Source: Lachnospiraceae bacterium (GTDB taxonomy: Bacteria; Bacillota; Clostridia; Lachnospirales; Lachnospiraceae). From it: DNA of 64,000 bases. Each line of letters begins with the position of its first letter. The stretch's first letter is position 1. Where the stretch lies: contig JAFRXH010000048.1 in assembly GCA_017437785.1 (NCBI GenBank), positions 1 to 64,000 on the forward strand. Reading direction: 5' to 3'. The position numbers were made by a program, and so were the translations under genes. A model generated the notes under the pieces. That model was not told the origin of the DNA and made no database searches. It saw only the letters and a program-made list of their open reading frames with translations. Of this stretch, positions 53,748 to 61,880 are shown one piece after another.

Positions 53748-54584
53748 TCATGTAAAAATATCATCAATCTTATAGATATCATAATGCAGAAGATTACACT
53801 GATAAGCGCTCTGGATGTAGTTCCTGGTAACATCATAAGAAGCATGGCCTAAATACATCCGGAGATACTCAAGATTGCCAACATGGACCATATAAGAGGT
53901 GGCAAAGGTATGACGCAGCAGATGAGCATGGATCCGGCTTACTCCGCTGCCATGTTTGAGTCGTGTAAAAAAAGAATTCTTTCCGGAAATATCAAAGTCA
54001 AACAGCTTACCTTTAGTGTCCGGAATAAGATCCTTAACCTTATCCGGTAAAGGTATCATACGGCTCTTTTCATACTTAGATTGATTTATCCGGATAATAT
54101 TATTATCTGTATCAACATCTTTTCTCTCCAGAGAAAGAGCTTCAGAGGATCTAAGACCGCAGTCAAGAAGAAGTCTGAAGAAAAGCTCTTTATTGTCCGG
54201 ATCCGAACAATTAGCCTTGATATAATCAAGGATCTGATAGCCTTCCGTATGTGACAGAGGAAGCACCTGATCCGGGTCCGGACGGGGAAGTTTAATATGA
54301 TATTCAAAAGGTGGAATAATAGAGTTAATGATTCCCCAGGAACAATAATTCTTTACAGCGCGCATATAGGTATGGATGCTTGTATTCTTTACACCTTTAC
54401 GTTTTAAATACAGAACAAAATCTTTTAGGACGGAAGAAGAAAGATCTTCCGTCACTAAAAGCTTGTTCTGAAGGAGAAAGAGTGAAAAAACGTGCATCAT
54501 ATTATTATAATATTCACAACTCTTATCACTGCAATATACTTCTTTATCTTTAAGATACAATTTAAAAGAATCTGAAATATCCAT
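53748..54584 (-). CDS. int: Tyrosine recombinase (phage integrase)
   Basis: It catalyses integration at tRNA-Lys. 278 aa, with an N-terminal SAM-like/core-binding domain (1-100) and a catalytic domain with Arg145 (DCGLRSSEAL), the HxLR box His221/Arg224 (HLLRHTFA), His247 (LGHASY) and the nucleophile Tyr256 (NYIQ). I chose the ATG at 54584 (GAGGTTGAT upstream) because the longer form would read through a terminator hairpin. It lies next to the left end of the element, as integrases usually do. Confidence 0.92.
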   Translation of the reverse strand: MDISDSFKLYLKDKEVYCSDKSCEYYNNMMHVFSLFLLQNKLLVTEDLSSSVLKDFVLYLKRKGVKNTSIHTYMRAVKNYCSWGIINSIIPPFEYHIKLPRPDPDQVLPLSHTEGYQILDYIKANCSDPDNKELFFRLLLDCGLRSSEALSLERKDVDTDNNIIRINQSKYEKSRMIPLPDKVKDLIPDTKGKLFDFDISGKNSFFTRLKHGSGVSRIHAHLLRHTFATSYMVHVGNLEYLRMYLGHASYDVTRNYIQSAYQCNLLHYDIYKIDDIFT

Positions 54585-54606
54585 ATCAACCTCGCTGTTT
54601 ATTGAT

Positions 54607-54653
54607 AAAAGGGCCCCCGGCAGACCGGCGGTTCTGCCGGGATGCCCCCTTTT
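54607..54653 (-). terminator. Terminator between rep and int
   Basis: GCATCCCGGCAGA-type arm pairs with TCTGCCGGG across AACCGCCGG, flanked by AAAAGGGGG and CCCTTTTAT. The hairpin is long and GC-rich, with a T run on the minus strand directly after rep. Confidence 0.75.
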
Positions 54654-54655
54654 GA

Positions 54656-56137
54656 TCAATAGAACTTATCATTATCAGGATCATATAAGAACATTATACT
54701 TCTGAATCTCTTCTGTTCATCCGGAATAACTTCCCTGTTGGATGCAGCAAGTTTCTTCTTTCGCCTGTCTATATAATCTAAGTCGTTATCATTAAGTATT
54801 GATAACAGTGTAGCAGCATCATCCATGATGGAATTCTCCGGATCATTATTCATAGCAAATCCGAAACATGAAAGAGCATTGATAGCACGTTTCTTCCGGA
54901 TCTCAAGATTGATATTACTGCTATACTTACGTATAAGCTTAAGCTGCTTATGTTTCTTCCTAAATTCCATAGCTTTAGCTGATCTGAGACGCTTCCAGAA
55001 CTCAATATCTTCCCTTCGTGATTTATTAGTATCATTCTGATCAGGACGACAGAGTCTAAAAGATTCCCTAGTAAGGTAATCATAGATAAGGCTGTAATTA
55101 TCCAGGTAATCGTATAATCTCTTTGTAGCACCTTCATTATCTCGAGGTATAAGCTGGAAAGTTTTACTCATACTACGCATTACCTGGAACTCTATATTAA
55201 ATATCTTTGTTACAGGCTTAGTATATGTTTTTGCGGCCAGATGGATCTGGTTGATATCGGCTTTATCATCATCAATAAGACCCTTGATATATACTTTGAC
55301 CTCATCAGTCAAAGTATCATCATTCTCATAAGCCCATCTTAACCGGGCAATATCAACATATGCCCATGACTTTTCCTTATAAGCTTCTTCCAAACAGAAC
55401 AGATCATATCTGTTGATCAATCCGGACTCATGCCATATCTTTAAGAAAAAGCCTTTATATCCTTCCTGGACTACTTCTTTAGACTTAAGATAGATCCTTA
55501 TGAAGCAATTACCACCACGCTTGCCTATAGCTACATAATCGGTCTCTGTGCTGTCATCATCATATACAGTGATATGATTCATATATACCTTGGTATGCTC
55601 TGTAGTACGGCCTACACGGCCAACCCACATCTTAACAAAATTATCCCGGTCAAAGAACTTTTCAGGATCCTTAAGGTAATTGGTGTGGCAGGCATAATCA
55701 CAGCGGTTTTCGGAAACTTCCCTGATACGGAGTCCAAATTTAGCGCAGAAAGCCCTCACAAAGTCGAGAGAAGCATCAACAGCAGAATATACCCTGTCTT
55801 CCCATAAAACACGGCTACGAAGCTGTAGGATAGCTCCTGGGGTATCCTGGGTATTTACCGACGGTGCCACAAAGAAATCAAAAAAATCAGGACTATTAAA
55901 ACGATAATTATATACAGAGAACCTACCGGGAACGAATAAGCACTTATAATCACCGAAAATCATCTCCTTTTCTTCCTTAACGTTCCTAAGTTCATCCAGG
56001 AAACAACGAAGCTTGTATACAGCATGATCTGTTGATGTTGAAGTCATATCTTGTTCAAAATAAATGGAATAGTACAATGTATCAATGTTCTTTAAAAACT
56101 GTTTAGATTTTTTAGTAAACCAATACTCCTGATCCAT
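54656..56137 (-). CDS. rep: Replication initiation protein (Rep_trans-like)
   Basis: A 493-aa protein of the rolling-circle initiator type found in Firmicute plasmids and inoviruses. Landmarks are YYSIYFEQD near the N-terminus, CDYACHTNYL, TEHTKVYMNHITVY, the core GKRGGNCFIRIYLKSKE and RYDLFCLEEAYKEKSWAYVDIARLRW. The catalytic tyrosine cannot be fixed by eye. It would nick the double-stranded phage origin to start single-strand synthesis. GGGGGAATGTA precedes ATG. Confidence 0.8.
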   Translation of the reverse strand: MDQEYWFTKKSKQFLKNIDTLYYSIYFEQDMTSTSTDHAVYKLRCFLDELRNVKEEKEMIFGDYKCLFVPGRFSVYNYRFNSPDFFDFFVAPSVNTQDTPGAILQLRSRVLWEDRVYSAVDASLDFVRAFCAKFGLRIREVSENRCDYACHTNYLKDPEKFFDRDNFVKMWVGRVGRTTEHTKVYMNHITVYDDDSTETDYVAIGKRGGNCFIRIYLKSKEVVQEGYKGFFLKIWHESGLINRYDLFCLEEAYKEKSWAYVDIARLRWAYENDDTLTDEVKVYIKGLIDDDKADINQIHLAAKTYTKPVTKIFNIEFQVMRSMSKTFQLIPRDNEGATKRLYDYLDNYSLIYDYLTRESFRLCRPDQNDTNKSRREDIEFWKRLRSAKAMEFRKKHKQLKLIRKYSSNINLEIRKKRAINALSCFGFAMNNDPENSIMDDAATLLSILNDNDLDYIDRRKKKLAASNREVIPDEQKRFRSIMFLYDPDNDKFY

Positions 56138-56162
56138 TACATTCCCCCAAATCAGTTACAAA

Positions 56163-57035
56163 TTATTTATTTACAACAACACGAATAAGGCGAGGATCCG
56201 GTTCAACAACACGAGGCTGAAAACCGGACTCTGCAAGAGAATCAATTACTTTATATGTATCATAGGAATCCCTAAGATCCTTATCATGTACAAAGAAGTA
56301 GAATCCCCTGGATTTATACTCAGTCACATCACCTTCTGCAGAGAGTATAGGTTCTTTTCTGAAAACAAAAGTAATGCAGCCAAGTAAGGTTTTACATTCT
56401 CTAACTTCGGATGCCTGTTCTCTGAGGGGTTTAGAGAGCCTTGTAAAAACTTGTGAGGTACCAAGTATTATTCTTCTGTTCTTACGGTTTTGCGTGATCA
56501 CCTGAAGCATTTCCGGGGGGAAATCCTTACTCTGATTCGATGAAAACCAGTTCTGCATTTCATCAATACATGCAATCACGCCGTATATACCATTCTTATA
56601 AGATACAAGAGGATGCCAATCTTGAAGAACATCATCCTCATATTTATAAGCCAGGTTAGTGATAACTTTCGCTTTAGGGTATTCCCTTTGCATTCTACGC
56701 ATGAATTCAACAAGAGCTATTGTTTTGCCGGCGCCCTGTCTACCACAGAAAATAATACATCCTTGGTACGGAAAGAATCCTGGTTCCTTCTGCAGCATAT
56801 CCAATATGAATCTCTGAGGGAGATCAAAGAAAAGCCTAGCAAACAGGAGTCTACGTTTTTGAGGAATATAAACAACTTCTTTACTATGTTTTCTATGAAT
56901 ACCTTTTATAAAGAAATATATCCGGTATATAATGCAAGCCGTAATAAAACAAACCGCAAAGACTCCTAAAATATAAACAGGAATCTTTAAGATATTGAAA
57001 ATGAAAGAAACAAGATTTTTTATAATACCGCCCAT
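56163..57035 (-). CDS. Zot/pI-like phage assembly ATPase
   Basis: The morphogenesis ATPase of filamentous phages, which drives extrusion at the membrane. Walker A is GRQGAGKT (98-105) and Walker B is IACIDEMQNWF (154-164), followed by QNRKNRRIILGTSQVFTRLSKPLREQ, a Zot-family hallmark. It has an N-terminal membrane helix (about 11-45) and no C-terminal one, opposite to the layout of coliphage pI. That suits a host without an outer membrane. It is followed by the rep gene. Confidence 0.88.
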   Translation of the reverse strand: MGGIIKNLVSFIFNILKIPVYILGVFAVCFITACIIYRIYFFIKGIHRKHSKEVVYIPQKRRLLFARLFFDLPQRFILDMLQKEPGFFPYQGCIIFCGRQGAGKTIALVEFMRRMQREYPKAKVITNLAYKYEDDVLQDWHPLVSYKNGIYGVIACIDEMQNWFSSNQSKDFPPEMLQVITQNRKNRRIILGTSQVFTRLSKPLREQASEVRECKTLLGCITFVFRKEPILSAEGDVTEYKSRGFYFFVHDKDLRDSYDTYKVIDSLAESGFQPRVVEPDPRLIRVVVNK

Positions 57036-57044
57036 ATAGACTCC

Positions 57045-57296
57045 TTAGTATAAAGGTATAGCATTGAAGAAGAACTTAAGTACTGCAAATATTATTCTGA
57101 CAAGAGTAAGCATATAAATAAGTGATAACAAAGGCCAAAGATCACCGACAGGAATAAGAAAGAAAACAACTTCCATTATATCGAAAAAAGAAGTTGTCCA
57201 ACCCCATTCAAGACTTAATGTACCTACCTGAGCAAGAAGGGCTAAAAGGGGACTCATAAGTAAAAGTAAAAAGCATATAATACCATAAATAATCAT
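57045..57296 (-). CDS. Small two-helix membrane protein, pVI-like by position
   Basis: An 83-aa protein with two long hydrophobic segments (about 2-25 and 43-75) and hardly any soluble part. It lies between the pIII-like gene and zot, the place of minor coat gene VI in Ff phages. No sequence relation can be shown by eye. Confidence 0.62.
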   Translation of the reverse strand: MIIYGIICFLLLLMSPLLALLAQVGTLSLEWGWTTSFFDIMEVVFFLIPVGDLWPLLSLIYMLTLVRIIFAVLKFFFNAIPLY

Positions 57297-57297
57297 A

Positions 57298-59388
57298 TCA
57301 GATCTCCTTACCGTTAACTATTCCATTTGTTCCATTAATCAATGAAGGTAATGTTTTAAAAGAATGCCATATAAATAAAGCCCAACATAGACAAACTATA
57401 ATCTTATCTACTGTAGGTTTATAGGGTACATACCATTGAAGATCCAATACTTTAACTTCTCCACCATAGTTTATATCACTATGAGCTTCAGATAGATCCA
57501 TCTTTATAGAGGGGGCAACTATATCACCAATACGAGCACCTCCACCACCAACAATCTCTGGTGGATCTTCAGGAAAAGGACCTGGTATATCAGATTCAAC
57601 ATATTTAATATCGTATAAAGGAACACTTACATAATTTCCATATGATACACTATTCCCTGAAGGTGTATTCGCTGAAACACCAAGATCGGACTTAAAAAGA
57701 AAATCTCCATTTACATCACCTGCAGAACCATATCCGGATCCAGAACTATACTGTTCTGCATGATGATGTATATCATTAAGAAATGCTGAAACACCAGAAA
57801 AAGTACCAAGAATTCCGGAAAAAGGTAATTTGATAGCACCAAGTCTATTATTTATATCATTTTCCTGCTCTTCATTAAGTGTAAAGAAATAATTATATGT
57901 ATTGTTGAATATAGTATCTCCGCACTCAATAGCCTGGATACTTTCATTGATTATATCGAGTTTTTTTAAAACACTTTCTGCATAATCAAAGAAATCATCA
58001 GAAAATTTATTAAGGTTATTATCTATATCCTGGAGTATATCTATAATTGTTTTCAGGTCAAAAGAATAATCAGAACTATTTCCGGATACAGTATAATAGT
58101 TATATTGATTAAACACACCTATAATGATCTGATCGAGATCCTTATCAGGAGCCGGCCTAAAATGATATCCTGTTCCTAAAGGATCAGAATTTTCTCCGAG
58201 GTCATACCAGCTGCCATCCCAAAAGAGCCAGGAATGAGTACCAGATATAATAAGTGTATTACCCCATATAAAGTCATATGTAAGACCGAAAGTATCATAT
58301 GTTTTTTCTATAGGATTAGTAAAATAAAAATAATTATTATAAGGTTTATTAAGAAATTGCTCTGAATCATAAGCATTTTTGTTACTTATAGAAGTAGAAT
58401 AATACTTATATGTATTGTCTTTTATATAAGTATTATAAATATTATCAAACCATGGATACATACTACCCATTCCAACTATATTAGATGCAATACCATTAGA
58501 TATATGAATAGCAAGATTTTGAGAAACCAAATTTCCTTCGCCAAATAAATAAACTTCATTAGTCAAAGCAGTATCTGTACCAGCATGATTAATAATTATA
58601 TTAATAGGATTATCATTATCTATTGGTGAATATGCAGTTTCAAAAACACGACCACTAAAAGAAGAACCATTTGTAAAATTAGCGAGTCCGGTTGTACTAC
58701 ACATAGTAGTATCTGCCGCAGATCTGCCATATGTCTGAAGAAATGCATGTCCCTGGGTATCAGAAAAATTTCTTGCAAAATATACAGAATTATTTAACTG
58801 ATTTTCAAAATGATTCTGTTCGTCTATGAATGGGAATTGAGTTAATGTACCATGATGCGATGTAGAATGCTCAGACGGTGTGAAAGATGATCCATCTTCC
58901 TCACCGTCATAATTCCAATACTTCCATATATCATCAATTTTATGGTATCCCTTAGGGTAAGGTGTCTTGATAGTAAAACGAAGATCTTTATTGCTATTTG
59001 TAATAAAGAACCCCATATTTTGGCACCATGTAATAAATGCCTTTAATACGCTGCTGTTAGCATGATCAGATAATGCTGGACAAGTATCAGGTGTGTATAT
59101 CTGAGCATAATCGTACCATTTACCTATAGCATAAGTAAGATCAGATGCTGAATAAGTACAATCTATCTCATCAAAGAATCTTGCACAATATCTATATAAC
59201 TCCCAAAGGAGAGTATTATCTTCATCATCATCATTAATAATAAAATCAGGGAAAGTAACATCATCACCACTAGCCATAATAGGTAATGTAAAAGATGATA
59301 AAGTATAGGATATTAAAAAAATTGCCAGGAATAAGGCAAAAGAAGAAATTTTATATTTATCTTTAAAGAAATCTATTAGATATTTCAT
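57298..59388 (-). CDS. Large secreted membrane-anchored protein, pIII-like adsorption protein
   Basis: A 696-aa protein with an N-terminal signal peptide (MKYLIDFFKDKYKISSFALF... to about 41) and one C-terminal membrane helix (IIVCLCWALFIWHSF near the end). The body is rich in Tyr, Asn, Ser and Asp, and a GSGYGSAG-like linker lies near residue 540. This layout is that of the pIII receptor-binding protein at the phage tip. ATG 59388 follows GGGGGATTT; the ATG five codons upstream has no ribosome site. The host receptor is unknown. Confidence 0.72.
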   Translation of the reverse strand: MKYLIDFFKDKYKISSFALFLAIFLISYTLSSFTLPIMASGDDVTFPDFIINDDDEDNTLLWELYRYCARFFDEIDCTYSASDLTYAIGKWYDYAQIYTPDTCPALSDHANSSVLKAFITWCQNMGFFITNSNKDLRFTIKTPYPKGYHKIDDIWKYWNYDGEEDGSSFTPSEHSTSHHGTLTQFPFIDEQNHFENQLNNSVYFARNFSDTQGHAFLQTYGRSAADTTMCSTTGLANFTNGSSFSGRVFETAYSPIDNDNPINIIINHAGTDTALTNEVYLFGEGNLVSQNLAIHISNGIASNIVGMGSMYPWFDNIYNTYIKDNTYKYYSTSISNKNAYDSEQFLNKPYNNYFYFTNPIEKTYDTFGLTYDFIWGNTLIISGTHSWLFWDGSWYDLGENSDPLGTGYHFRPAPDKDLDQIIIGVFNQYNYYTVSGNSSDYSFDLKTIIDILQDIDNNLNKFSDDFFDYAESVLKKLDIINESIQAIECGDTIFNNTYNYFFTLNEEQENDINNRLGAIKLPFSGILGTFSGVSAFLNDIHHHAEQYSSGSGYGSAGDVNGDFLFKSDLGVSANTPSGNSVSYGNYVSVPLYDIKYVESDIPGPFPEDPPEIVGGGGARIGDIVAPSIKMDLSEAHSDINYGGEVKVLDLQWYVPYKPTVDKIIVCLCWALFIWHSFKTLPSLINGTNGIVNGKEI

Positions 59389-59406
59389 AAATCCCCCGAT
59401 CATTTA

Positions 59407-59490
59407 GACATATGCGTAAGGACCGGAACAGCCGACTTTACGATACTTATCTGTGAAACGCAGAACACAGATCCGGCCCTTACGGATATG
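59407..59490 (-). terminator. Long imperfect hairpin between coat and pIII-like genes
   Basis: CATATGCGTAAGGACCGG is repeated inverted, with two mismatches, as CCGGCCCTTACGGATATG. Its position matches the terminator between gene VIII and gene III in Ff phages, which keeps coat protein expression high. No long T run is visible, so it may stabilise the coat mRNA instead. Confidence 0.5.
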
Positions 59491-59498
59491 CACAAAGA

Positions 59499-59678
59499 TT
59501 ATGCGCTGTGGAGAGTGCTCTTCACGAAGCCGATGCCCTTACGAATGGCGATAAAGCCAACCATTACAGGGATACATACCGGCAACAGACCAAGAATCTC
59601 GTCGAATACACCGTTGCAAAGTTCAGCGGTAACGACTCCACCCAGCTTAGTAGTTGCTTCTAAAAACATAGGCAGCAT
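59499..59678 (-). CDS. Major coat protein (pVIII-like), 59 aa
   Basis: A small protein with a short head (MLPMFLEATTKLGG), a moderately polar segment, one hydrophobic helix (ILGLLPVCIPVMVGFIAI) and a basic tail (RKGIGFVKSTLHSA). The basic tail would face the DNA, as in filamentous phage coats. AAAGGAGGATAAAATC in front of ATG is the strongest ribosome site of the element. The long hairpin downstream fits a highly expressed gene. It has no cleavable signal peptide, as in some non-Ff inoviruses. Confidence 0.78.
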   Translation of the reverse strand: MLPMFLEATTKLGGVVTAELCNGVFDEILGLLPVCIPVMVGFIAIRKGIGFVKSTLHSA

Positions 59679-59715
59679 GATTTTATCCTCCTTTCGTAAT
59701 ATTTATATATTTTCC

Positions 59716-60207
59716 TCAGAAGAAAATTCTGAAGAACTTATATATATACTTAAGTAGTGTTACAACAGCCAGGAATATCACACATCCACCGATAATACCA
59801 AGGAGATCGATAACATCCGGCATATATTCTTCAAGCTGTGTATCAACATTTACTATAATGTCACCTTCCCATGGTCCTTCATAATCAGTTGCATGATGGA
59901 CCTGGTTATCTGATGTAGTCTCATTTTCTGATATACTATTTTCAGACGCTGTATTTTCAGAAAGTGTATTCTCACTAACTGATTCTTCCGGATCTTCCGG
60001 ATCTTCCGGATCTACTTCATTATCGGAGACCACTTCTTCAGGATCCCCATTCTCCTCTCCTTCATTTCCTTCATCCGGTGATACGATCGCATCATCCGAA
60101 TAAAAAATCTTATAAAGAGAAGAATCAATATAATTACAAGAAGGGCAATCAGTTTCTGATGTGAGTCGAACCATATAAGTATTTTCATTGATAGAAGAAC
60201 ATACCAT
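59716..60207 (-). CDS. TM protein with acidic repeat linker
   Basis: A 163-aa protein. Residues 1-40 form a small head with CPSC. About 45-110 is a low-complexity acidic linker made of PEDPEDPEE and SENTxSENTxSEN-like repeats. The end has one membrane helix (VIDLLGIIGGCVIFLAVVTLL) and a basic tail KYIYKFF. It is most likely a minor structural or surface protein. A different minus-strand frame (60012-60212) also encodes a hydrophobic 66-aa peptide in its first part; I prefer this frame for its length and the repeats. Confidence 0.6.
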   Translation of the reverse strand: MVCSSINENTYMVRLTSETDCPSCNYIDSSLYKIFYSDDAIVSPDEGNEGEENGDPEEVVSDNEVDPEDPEDPEESVSENTLSENTASENSISENETTSDNQVHHATDYEGPWEGDIIVNVDTQLEEYMPDVIDLLGIIGGCVIFLAVVTLLKYIYKFFRIFF

Positions 60208-60303
60208 GTCACTTAAAGCCCCTCATTTTATTCCGTATTAGGTAAAAGATTTGATTTATTATCCTTTAAATACTTGTTAATATTCTCATGTTTTCCCCAA
60301 AAT

Positions 60304-60338
60304 ACCCGGCTGCCGACGGGGGGATAGGCAGCCGGGGA
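60304..60338 (-). terminator. Terminator-like hairpin after the 100-aa gene
   Basis: CCCGGCTGCC pairs with GGCAGCCGGG across GACGGGGGGATA, 6-40 bases beyond the stop on the minus strand. Confidence 0.6.
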
Positions 60339-60343
60339 TCTGA

Positions 60344-60646
60344 TTACTTACTGTCTGCCGGTTTCTGCAGACGAACGGAAGAAAGCTTAAGACGGGTCTG
60401 CCCTTTTGCGGGTGCCATGATGAACTCACCATCATAGAATCCAGGAACAGAAGCCAGGGCATTAAGCTGATCCAGGGGTATAGAATCCTTGCAAGGACTA
60501 AATCCCAGAGATCCATCAGCATTCTGACAATCTTTAAGATTATCAGTAAGCAGATAATGAACGCTTATACCTTCTCTAAGCTGTTTTGTTGCGCTATCCT
60601 CAAATGAATAAGGATTTGCATGGAAAATAAAGATCTTCTGTGTCAT
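60344..60646 (-). CDS. Candidate phage ssDNA-binding protein
   Basis: A 100-aa soluble protein. GISVHYLLTDNLKDC, SIPLDQLNALASVPGFYDGEFIMAPAKGQTRLKLSSVRL has the look of small inovirus proteins that coat single-stranded DNA (beta-rich, VPGFYDxxF). The position upstream of the coat genes is that of gene V. No membrane segment is seen. The call is inference from position and look only. AAAGGAAGGTATTAAC precedes ATG. Confidence 0.5.
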   Translation of the reverse strand: MTQKIFIFHANPYSFEDSATKQLREGISVHYLLTDNLKDCQNADGSLGFSPCKDSIPLDQLNALASVPGFYDGEFIMAPAKGQTRLKLSSVRLQKPADSK

Positions 60647-60685
60647 GTTAATACCTTCCTTTCTGCCATGTTTTTATGCATGGAC

Positions 60686-60790
60686 TTAATCATTTGATAT
60701 ATCAAAAGGATCAGAGTCCTTAAGATCATAGCCATCCCCGGTTGTTATAACCAGGAGAAACAGAATAAGAGCAATCAAGGCTTTAATCAT
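60686..60790 (-). CDS. 34-aa membrane or signal-like peptide
   Basis: MIKALIALILFLLVITTGDGY followed by an acidic tail (DLKDSDPFDISND). Its start overlaps the stop of the gene upstream by 8 bases (ATGATTAA), which favours translational coupling. It may be a minor coat protein of the pVII/pIX kind. There is no homology evidence. Confidence 0.5.
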   Translation of the reverse strand: MIKALIALILFLLVITTGDGYDLKDSDPFDISND

Positions 60791-60917
60791 CTTCTGTTAC
60801 ACTTTCTTCTTCCTCATCCGAAAGATAAAGCCAATCAACAGCACGATCCAGGATCTTTAAGAACCTGGCACCAAGAATAAAAGCCATAACTACTCCAATC
60901 AGTATTACAAGTGTCAT
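60783..60917 (-). CDS. 44-aa single-helix protein
   Basis: One hydrophobic helix (MTLVILIGVVMAFILGARFL) and an acidic C-terminus (LSDEEEESVTEDD). AAGGAGATATCAAA gives a strong ribosome site for its ATG. It overlaps both neighbours. The size and layout fit small minor coat proteins of filamentous phages. A copy of its first 27 bases sits in the scar at 63447-63473. Confidence 0.6.
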   Translation of the reverse strand: MTLVILIGVVMAFILGARFLKILDRAVDWLYLSDEEEESVTEDD

Positions 60918-61165
60918 TTTGATATCTCCTTACCGGATATATGCCGCAGAATATCATCAATTACAAATCCAATATCCCAGGATTCTCCTGATTCTTGATC
61001 AAAAGCATTATAGAAAATAGCCGTACTTCCAAAGTTATTTTCAAGTAAATCCTTTTTGATGATATATTTTTCAGAAATATGATCAACAGCTTTAAAAAAG
61101 CTGTCCTCTGGAACTTTCACGTAGGTTATAGTTTCACCGATTACAATCCTTAAATAATATGACAT
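60914..61165 (-). CDS. 83-aa phage protein of unknown function
   Basis: A soluble acidic protein with IVIGETITYVKVPEDSFFKAVDHISEKYIIKK and GESWDIGFVIDDIL. I do not recognise it. As the first gene of the minus-strand operon, just behind the operator region, it may have a regulatory or replication role. Its ATG has AAAAGGAGAAAACGT upstream. Confidence 0.55.
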   Translation of the reverse strand: MSYYLRIVIGETITYVKVPEDSFFKAVDHISEKYIIKKDLLENNFGSTAIFYNAFDQESGESWDIGFVIDDILRHISGKEISK

Positions 61166-61254
61166 ACGTTTTCTCCTTTTCGCCTACTACCGTAACGCTT
61201 GTAGGACTTAAATAAATGTGTTATGATGCAAGATAAAACTAAAAACAAACAAAC

Positions 61255-61322
61255 ATCTAAATGTATTTAGATTATATACTAAATACATTTAGATGTCAAT
61301 ATAATATACTAAATAGATTTAG
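61255..61322. promoter_or_regulatory. Three repressor operators between the divergent phage promoters
   Basis: CTAAATGTATTTAG (61257-61270), CTAAATACATTTAG (61279-61292, the exact reverse complement) and CTAAATAGATTTAG (61309-61322) are 14-bp palindromes. The last abuts the repressor ATG. A TATAAT box (61300-61305) between the second and third is the likely -10 of the repressor gene. Confidence 0.78.
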
Positions 61323-61658
61323 ATGTTTTGGAATAATTTAGAAAATCTCTGTAAATCGAGAAATATAACACCGAATAAATTAGCAAAAGAACTTAATTTT
61401 TCAAATGCTATAGCAACAGCATGGAAAAAAGGCAGTCCACCAAATACAGAAAGATTAATAAAAATAGCTGATTATTTTGGTGTATCTACAGACTATCTTT
61501 TAGGCAGAACAGGATCAGATCCGGATCTTCCAGAAGATGAAAAGATCTTATTAGCTAATTATCGGAAAGCTGATGATAGAGGAAAGAAAAGAATCCAAAG
61601 AGCAGCAGAAGATGAAGCTCAAGAACAGGAACAAAAATTAAAAGTAAATGTATCATAA
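61323..61658 (+). CDS. XRE-family phage repressor (CI-like)
   Basis: A 111-aa regulator. The HTH is NKLAKELNFSNAIATAWKKG, followed by TERLIKIADYFGVSTDYLLGRTG, and a charged C-terminal tail with RKADDRGKKRIQRAAEDEAQEQ. It lacks a LexA-type peptidase domain, so SOS cleavage is not expected. No Shine-Dalgarno site precedes ATG 61323, which lies about 11-18 bases after the -10 box, so the transcript may be leaderless or nearly so. The adjacent palindromes would allow autoregulation. Confidence 0.82.
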   Translation: MFWNNLENLCKSRNITPNKLAKELNFSNAIATAWKKGSPPNTERLIKIADYFGVSTDYLLGRTGSDPDLPEDEKILLANYRKADDRGKKRIQRAAEDEAQEQEQKLKVNVS

Positions 61659-61680
61659 TAAAATTTAAGGAGAGAAAATA

Positions 61681-61851
61681 ATGAATACACAGGAAATGGA
61701 ACTGATACAAGATATAAACTTATTAAATCAGTATATCGTGCAGCTTAAAAATGCTGAATCTATGGAAGAAATAAACAGATACAATTCAATGTGTAAGAAA
61801 AAACTGGATGAAGTATTCAAGGATAAAAAGAAAATTGCTAAATCTAAATAA
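61681..61851 (+). CDS. 56-aa phage peptide of unknown function
   Basis: A small charged helical protein: MNTQEMELIQDINLLNQYIV, QLKNAESMEEINRYNSM and a Lys-rich end KKKIAKSK. AAGGAGAGAAAATA is a good ribosome site. It is downstream of the repressor on the same strand and may be transcribed with it. It is the last gene before the right repeat. Confidence 0.62.
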   Translation: MNTQEMELIQDINLLNQYIVQLKNAESMEEINRYNSMCKKKLDEVFKDKKKIAKSK

Positions 61852-61880
61852 TGTTATATCTGTTATAGAATATTTCTTTT

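Larger units (their letters stand above)
53087..61880. mobile_element. Integrated inovirus-like (filamentous phage) prophage, 8.8 kb
   Basis: The element is bounded by 54-bp identical direct repeats containing the tRNA-Lys 3' half (53087-53140 and 61881-61934). All late genes lie on the minus strand in the order small proteins, candidate ssDNA-binding protein, TM protein, 59-aa coat, pIII-like, pVI-like, Zot/pI, Rep, integrase. A repressor diverges at the right. The coat-pIII-pVI-pI order corresponds to that of Ff-type phages, with Rep downstream. It is AT-richer than the chromosome. The inovirus reading rests on the Zot ATPase, coat and Rep together. Confidence 0.85.
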
